Positions 60,537 to 64,000 of a DNA stretch of 64,000 bases are shown piece by piece. Made by a program: the position numbers and the translations under genes. Where the stretch lies: positions 22,613 to 86,612 of the forward strand of contig NZ_DJHF01000017.1 of NCBI RefSeq assembly GCF_002433005.1, in the 5' to 3' direction. The notes under the pieces are model-generated. The model was not told the DNA's origin. It made no database searches and saw only the letters and a list, made by a program, of their open reading frames with translations. The DNA is from Acetomicrobium sp. UBA5826 (GTDB lineage: Bacteria; Synergistota; Synergistia; Synergistales; Acetomicrobiaceae). How positions within the stretch are numbered: the first letter of the stretch is position 1; the number at the start of each line of letters is the position of its first letter.

Positions 60537-62186
60537 TTAAAAGCCGCTTGCCATCATCTCTTCAACGATTGTCCTAAAAATAGGAGCTGCTATTACTCCA
60601 GCTAAATAACCCTTTGCGCCAGGGTTTCCTACAGTGACTATTAAAACGTAACGAGGGCTGTCATATGGCCAAAAACCGGCAAAAGTGGCTACGTGAGTAT
60701 CTTGCAAATATTTTCCCCTATGGGCAACCTGAGCGGTACCGGTTTTCCCGGCCACCTTCGCGTTCTCAACATCGGCACGCTTCCCTGTGCCCTCTGCTAC
60801 TGCTTGTCTTAAGGTCATTCTCAACCTTTCGGCCGTTGAATTTGAAAGCGCTCGGCCAATCTCCCGCCTCTGGCCGTGGTAAACTTCGTTGCCCTTTCTG
60901 TCAAATACGTTTTTCGTCAAATAGGGACGAACCAAAAGGCCTCCGTTTGCAATGGCCGAAAAAGCTTGGGCTAACTGGAGAGGCGTAACTGCTATACCCT
61001 GCCCCAGAGCGATGTTGGCAGGCACAACGCCCCACCATTGAGATGGAAGGGGGAGCAATCCTTCTTCTTCACCAGGTAATTCTACGCCTGTAGGAAGGCC
61101 AAACCCCCAGCTTTTAAGGGCATTGTAGGTAAAATTTGCGGGCATCATCATACCAATTTGAGCCATCCCAACATTGCAGGAGTTAATAATTAATTTATTG
61201 AAGTCCTGATTTCCATGAGCACGCCAATTTACCTCACGAATCACATGATCCGCTATTTTTACAGATCCTGAGCAGTTGAACCTGCTTTTTGAGTTAACAT
61301 ACCCGTTTTCCAAGGCTATGCCCATAATGATAGGTTTTAATACTGAGCCAGGTTCATATACCCTGCCTATCGCGTTGTTTCTGAGTGCATCGCCCGAGAA
61401 GGTCTCTCTATTCCCGGGGTCAAAGGAAGGAAAACTCGACATGGCTAATATTTCTCCGGTCATGGGATCCATACATACAGCCGCTGCCCATTCCGCATTG
61501 TTCACGGACGCCCCGTTTTGCAAAGCCTCATCGACTATGTACTGCAACCTCCAGTCGATTGTAAGAACTACCTCGCTTTTAGGGAAGAGCATTTCTTCCT
61601 CTGAAGATAAATTTGCTGCTTCGAAGTAATTCCCTGCGGCGTCTCTTATTAAATTTCTCATACGTGGCGGATTGTACAGAAAAAAGTCCCATTGTCTCTC
61701 GACTCCGGAAAGGCCTTTTTCATCTATGTCGACAAAGCCCAACAGATGGGCCATATGCTTTCCAAAGGGATAGGAGCGCTCCATTTCCTTTATGCCGTAT
61801 ACCCCTTTTAAATTTAAAGATAATATCTCTTCGCCCTTTTTTAATGTTAATTTACGGACTAACCACATAAATCTACCCTCTAGAGGCTTTTGTAGTTTCT
61901 GGACGACTTGATTAGGAAGATGCTGACCTAAAGCCGACAATTGGTTTGGATCCCAAAATGCAGGATCGACAAACATGCTCAATCGCGGAACGGATAAGGC
62001 TAGAGTTATGCCGTTTCTGTCCGCAATCGTGCCTCTCGACGATGTTACCAAAACTTGCTGCCAATACTGGCTCCTTGCCCACATTACAACTCTTGAATCG
62101 GGAATAAGACAAAGTTGGACAACTTTAGCCGTTATAACAACAAAGGCTAAAAATATTAAAAGCCAAAGACCCCTAGACCCTTTCAA
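60537..62186 (-). CDS. ftsI: Septal penicillin-binding protein FtsI/PBP2
   Basis: Division transpeptidase of 549 aa. One membrane helix (LWLLIFLAFVVITAKVVQL, residues 7-25), a pedestal domain (about 45-200) and a transpeptidase domain with the three active-site motifs: SVLK (Ser near 283), SCN near 331 and KTGTAQ near 478. No PASTA repeats follow. The start is TTG 62186 with GAGGA upstream, 2 bp after the ftsL-like gene. Confidence 0.95.
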   Translation of the reverse strand: MKGSRGLWLLIFLAFVVITAKVVQLCLIPDSRVVMWARSQYWQQVLVTSSRGTIADRNGITLALSVPRLSMFVDPAFWDPNQLSALGQHLPNQVVQKLQKPLEGRFMWLVRKLTLKKGEEILSLNLKGVYGIKEMERSYPFGKHMAHLLGFVDIDEKGLSGVERQWDFFLYNPPRMRNLIRDAAGNYFEAANLSSEEEMLFPKSEVVLTIDWRLQYIVDEALQNGASVNNAEWAAAVCMDPMTGEILAMSSFPSFDPGNRETFSGDALRNNAIGRVYEPGSVLKPIIMGIALENGYVNSKSRFNCSGSVKIADHVIREVNWRAHGNQDFNKLIINSCNVGMAQIGMMMPANFTYNALKSWGFGLPTGVELPGEEEGLLPLPSQWWGVVPANIALGQGIAVTPLQLAQAFSAIANGGLLVRPYLTKNVFDRKGNEVYHGQRREIGRALSNSTAERLRMTLRQAVAEGTGKRADVENAKVAGKTGTAQVAHRGKYLQDTHVATFAGFWPYDSPRYVLIVTVGNPGAKGYLAGVIAAPIFRTIVEEMMASGF

Positions 62187-62188
62187 AA

Positions 62189-62587
62189 TTAGTCCTCTCT
62201 ATCCTCCTTGGCGCTGGCAAAGGCAGAGAAAATTCCAAGCGTCTTTCTTTTTTCAAGAGCTACAGTCGGTAAATTATCTCCTTGAAAACGTTCACTATCG
62301 GGAGCGATTGCAAGTCGTATCGTAGAACCTCTCTCTAAGCCCTTCGTCATGCCCAATTTCCCGCTGGCATAATAGACGACCCGATCCGGGGCCATCATGG
62401 AAAGAAGGCGTTGAGAAAGAAGCAAATCTTTTTGTTGTAATGCTTCAATTTGTTGGTTTAAAGCCATCAATTCATGCTCTAAATATAGACTGTAAAAACG
62501 AAGCCCCGCAAGTCCGAGGAGAGCTAGGGAAACCAATATAATATAAGCATAAATGCCCTTTTTGCCCTTTGTTGCCACCCTTACCAC
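62189..62587 (-). CDS. FtsL-like cell division protein
   Basis: Small bitopic protein of 132 aa: basic N-terminus (RVATKGKKG), one membrane helix (IYAYIILVSLALLGLAGL), then a coiled coil with leucine/glutamine heptads (about 35-62, HELMALNQQIEALQQKDLLL), then YYASGKLGMTKGL, as in FtsL. In other bacteria FtsL joins FtsB and FtsQ to activate FtsWI. It is between rsmH and ftsI, the usual ftsL place. GTG start at 62587 or 62578. Confidence 0.85.
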   Translation of the reverse strand: MVRVATKGKKGIYAYIILVSLALLGLAGLRFYSLYLEHELMALNQQIEALQQKDLLLSQRLLSMMAPDRVVYYASGKLGMTKGLERGSTIRLAIAPDSERFQGDNLPTVALEKRKTLGIFSAFASAKEDRED

Positions 62588-62603
62588 TCCCCATCAAAAA
62601 ATA

Positions 62604-63506
62604 TCAGGATCTTATTAAAACGCGCAATTTTGCACTTCTAGATCTCGGATTACCTTCGATTTCTTCCTTCTTCGGTAAAATTGGTTTCTTAGAAAACATC
62701 TTTCCAATTCCTTCTTTTTCCCAGTCTTTAAAGGAATGTTTAACGATCCGGTCCTCCAGAGAATGGTAGCTTATGACTATTAAATGTCCACCGCTTCGAA
62801 GGCAACCCAGGCTGTTTTTCAATCCGTTTTCAAGTGCTCCCAATTCATCGTTAACAACAATTCTTAGAGCCTGAAAGATCCTTCTTGCCGGATGTTTTCC
62901 CATTTGTCTCTGAATTTTTGCCGGAAGTGCCCCCCTAATTATCTCCACCAACTCCGCAGTGGAAGTGATCAGCCCTTTCTGCTCGCGATATCTGATTATT
63001 GCCTTTGCGATTTGGCGGGAGTAGCGCTCCTCGCCGTACTTGTAAAAGATATCAGATAACTCTTTGATGCTATAGTAATTTATTATATCAAAGGCTGTTA
63101 ATTCAGCATCACGGTCCATCCTCATGTCAATAGGTCCCGGTTTATTGAATGAAAACCCTCTTTCATCATCGTCAAGCTGCAACGAAGAGACGCCCAAATC
63201 GAATAAAATTGCATCAACCGCTACAGATCTAAAGCTATTTTTAACGACATCGCCTATGAACCTGAAATTTGATTTAACTAACAAGGCCCTTTCGCCGAAG
63301 GGTTTAAGCTTTTCCGAAGCTATTGCTAAGGCTCTCTCATCCTGGTCGAGTCCTAAAAGCTTAATGTCGGGAAAAGTCGACAACAAAGCATATGCATGCC
63401 CGCCAAGCCCTACAGTAGCATCGACAACTAACTTTATATCGTCAGATAGCGATAGTATATCTATAATCTCATCAGTTAATACAGGAACATGCCTTATTGC
63501 TTCCAT
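62604..63506 (-). CDS. rsmH: 16S rRNA m4C1402 methyltransferase RsmH
   Basis: SAM-dependent methyltransferase of 300 aa acting on the ribosomal P-site region. Motifs: VDATVGLGGHAYALL near residue 30, LGLDQDERAL near 50, DLGVSSLQLDDDERGFSFN near 105, IFQALRIVVNDEL near 208, and ISYHSLEDRIVKHSF near 240. It overlaps mraZ by 13 bp. Confidence 0.97.
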   Translation of the reverse strand: MEAIRHVPVLTDEIIDILSLSDDIKLVVDATVGLGGHAYALLSTFPDIKLLGLDQDERALAIASEKLKPFGERALLVKSNFRFIGDVVKNSFRSVAVDAILFDLGVSSLQLDDDERGFSFNKPGPIDMRMDRDAELTAFDIINYYSIKELSDIFYKYGEERYSRQIAKAIIRYREQKGLITSTAELVEIIRGALPAKIQRQMGKHPARRIFQALRIVVNDELGALENGLKNSLGCLRSGGHLIVISYHSLEDRIVKHSFKDWEKEGIGKMFSKKPILPKKEEIEGNPRSRSAKLRVLIRS

Positions 63507-63922
63507 TCTACGCCCTCGACGATCGTTGACAGGTTTGACAAAATATCCTGTCTATATTTGTTCCAGGTCTCACGATCCCATATTTCCAGATGATCTCCAA
63601 CTCCGATGATGCTGACCTCCGTTTCTAAATATGCATGCGACTTTAACATCTGTGGGAGAAGTATTCTCCCAGCCGAATCGAGGGTAATTTCATGAGCCGT
63701 TGCCAAAAATACGCGCAAAAAATCTCTAGCCTTACTTTGAGAAAAGGGCATCTTTTGCAATTTTTCAAGCAGCTTCTCCCACTCATCCTTGGAATACAAA
63801 GAGATGCACCTCTCGACGCCAACAGAGGCAACGAGCTGTTCCCCCATCTCCTGCCTAAACTTAGATGGCAATACCAATCGGCCTTTACTGTCCAGGCGAT
63901 GCTCATAGGTCCCGATCATCAT
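63494..63922 (-). CDS. mraZ: Transcriptional regulator MraZ
   Basis: Protein of 142 aa with two AbrB-like SpoVT domains; a DNA-binding repressor of the dcw cluster in other bacteria. N-terminal MIGTYEHRLDSKGRLVLPSKFR and the second repeat ATAHEITLDSAGRILLPQML are clear. I chose ATG 63922 (the next Met is also possible) because it fits the family start; ATG 63934 would lie inside the repeat array. First gene of the cluster. Confidence 0.95.
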   Translation of the reverse strand: MMIGTYEHRLDSKGRLVLPSKFRQEMGEQLVASVGVERCISLYSKDEWEKLLEKLQKMPFSQSKARDFLRVFLATAHEITLDSAGRILLPQMLKSHAYLETEVSIIGVGDHLEIWDRETWNKYRQDILSNLSTIVEGVEWKQ

Positions 63923-63924
63923 CT

Positions 63925-63978
63925 CACACGCCATCCCACTTTAATACACTTTCTACCACTTTACCACCAAGTCAACAC
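63925..63978 (-). promoter_or_regulatory. MraZ-box array upstream of mraZ
   Basis: On the minus strand GTGKN-like pentamers recur with a 10-base period: GTGTG (63925-63929), GTGGG (63935-63939), GTGTA (63945-63949) and GTGGT (63955-63959). GTGGT follows at 63963-63967 and GTGTT at 63974-63978. The spacers are A-rich. MraZ operators known from other bacteria are direct repeats of TGGGN separated by 5 bases, so this is a good autoregulatory site. TTGACT (63970-63975) and TATTAT (63979-63984) are promoter-like, but a full promoter may extend beyond the window. Confidence 0.7.
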
Positions 63979-64000
63979 ATAATACAAGCCCCAGGGCCTA

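Noticed and set aside
63124..63609. Open frame of 161 codons on the plus strand opposite rsmH and mraZ
   Set aside because: Spans two real genes on the other strand and has no ribosome site.
1..64000. CRISPR arrays, tRNA, rRNA, prophage or complete insertion sequences
   Set aside because: No regularly spaced repeats, no cloverleaf or rRNA stretches, and no integrase, transposase or phage structural gene was seen on either strand.

Overview
The window is a 64 kb piece of a bacterial chromosome of moderate G+C content. It has no rRNA, tRNA, CRISPR array, prophage or insertion sequence that I can see. The mixture of peptide importers with peptidases, a LysW-carrier amino acid pathway, molybdenum/tungsten cofactor genes and a Gram-negative-style wall cluster (mDAP-type MurE, MraZ, RsmH, a SPOR protein) suggests a peptide-fermenting anaerobe. 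The phylum Synergistota (for example the Acetomicrobium/Anaerobaculum group) is my best guess. This is inference from gene content and order, not from a marker-gene comparison.

Layout. (1) Positions 1-7755, minus strand: an M29-like aminopeptidase, an M20 dipeptidase and a complete Dpp/Opp-type peptide ABC transporter, read away from a divergent PucR-type regulator (7972-9576). (2) 9577-10038: a decayed SHMT-like fragment. (3) 10039-13805, minus: an FbpABC-like importer whose binding protein seems to lack the usual iron-binding tyrosines. (4) 13922-19505, minus: a second complete Dpp/Opp system with a perfect 20-bp-arm hairpin after the binding-protein gene. (5) 19506-20093: a REP-like palindrome, the tail of an M20 amidohydrolase, and a near-consensus promoter. 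(6) 20094-25200, plus: lysW-lysX-lysY-lysZ-lysJ-lysK, followed by a bifunctional-nuclease gene. (7) 25755-29018, minus: a Pif1 helicase with a WYL domain, then a DUF364-like gene and an orphan ModA-like binding protein. (8) 29430-34193, plus: rplU-prp-rpmA-obgE-nadD-LCP-rsfS, with a structured leader before rplU. (9) 34444-63922, minus: one 29.5 kb co-directional run. It starts with the division and cell-wall (dcw) cluster (mraZ to ftsZ), continues through a radical SAM gene, a SPOR gene and the molybdopterin genes (moeA, moeA-PBP fusion, moaA, moaC, mog), then rapZ-yvcK-whiA, and ends in gap-pgk-tpiA.

How it works together: two peptide importers and cytoplasmic peptidases bring in and split peptides as carbon source. 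The LysW genes make ornithine/arginine or lysine on a protein carrier. The MurE motif for meso-diaminopimelate makes the arginine option worth testing. The long minus run links wall synthesis, division, cofactor assembly and lower glycolysis/gluconeogenesis, with YvcK and RapZ (both known to tie wall precursors to carbon metabolism) sitting between the wall genes and the triose-phosphate genes.

Most genes belong to known families. The features most worth a second look are the extent of this run, the periodic MraZ-box array, shared TTGCAAC-type sites before modA and gap, the uncharacterised N-terminal part of the Mog protein, and several intercistronic hairpins.
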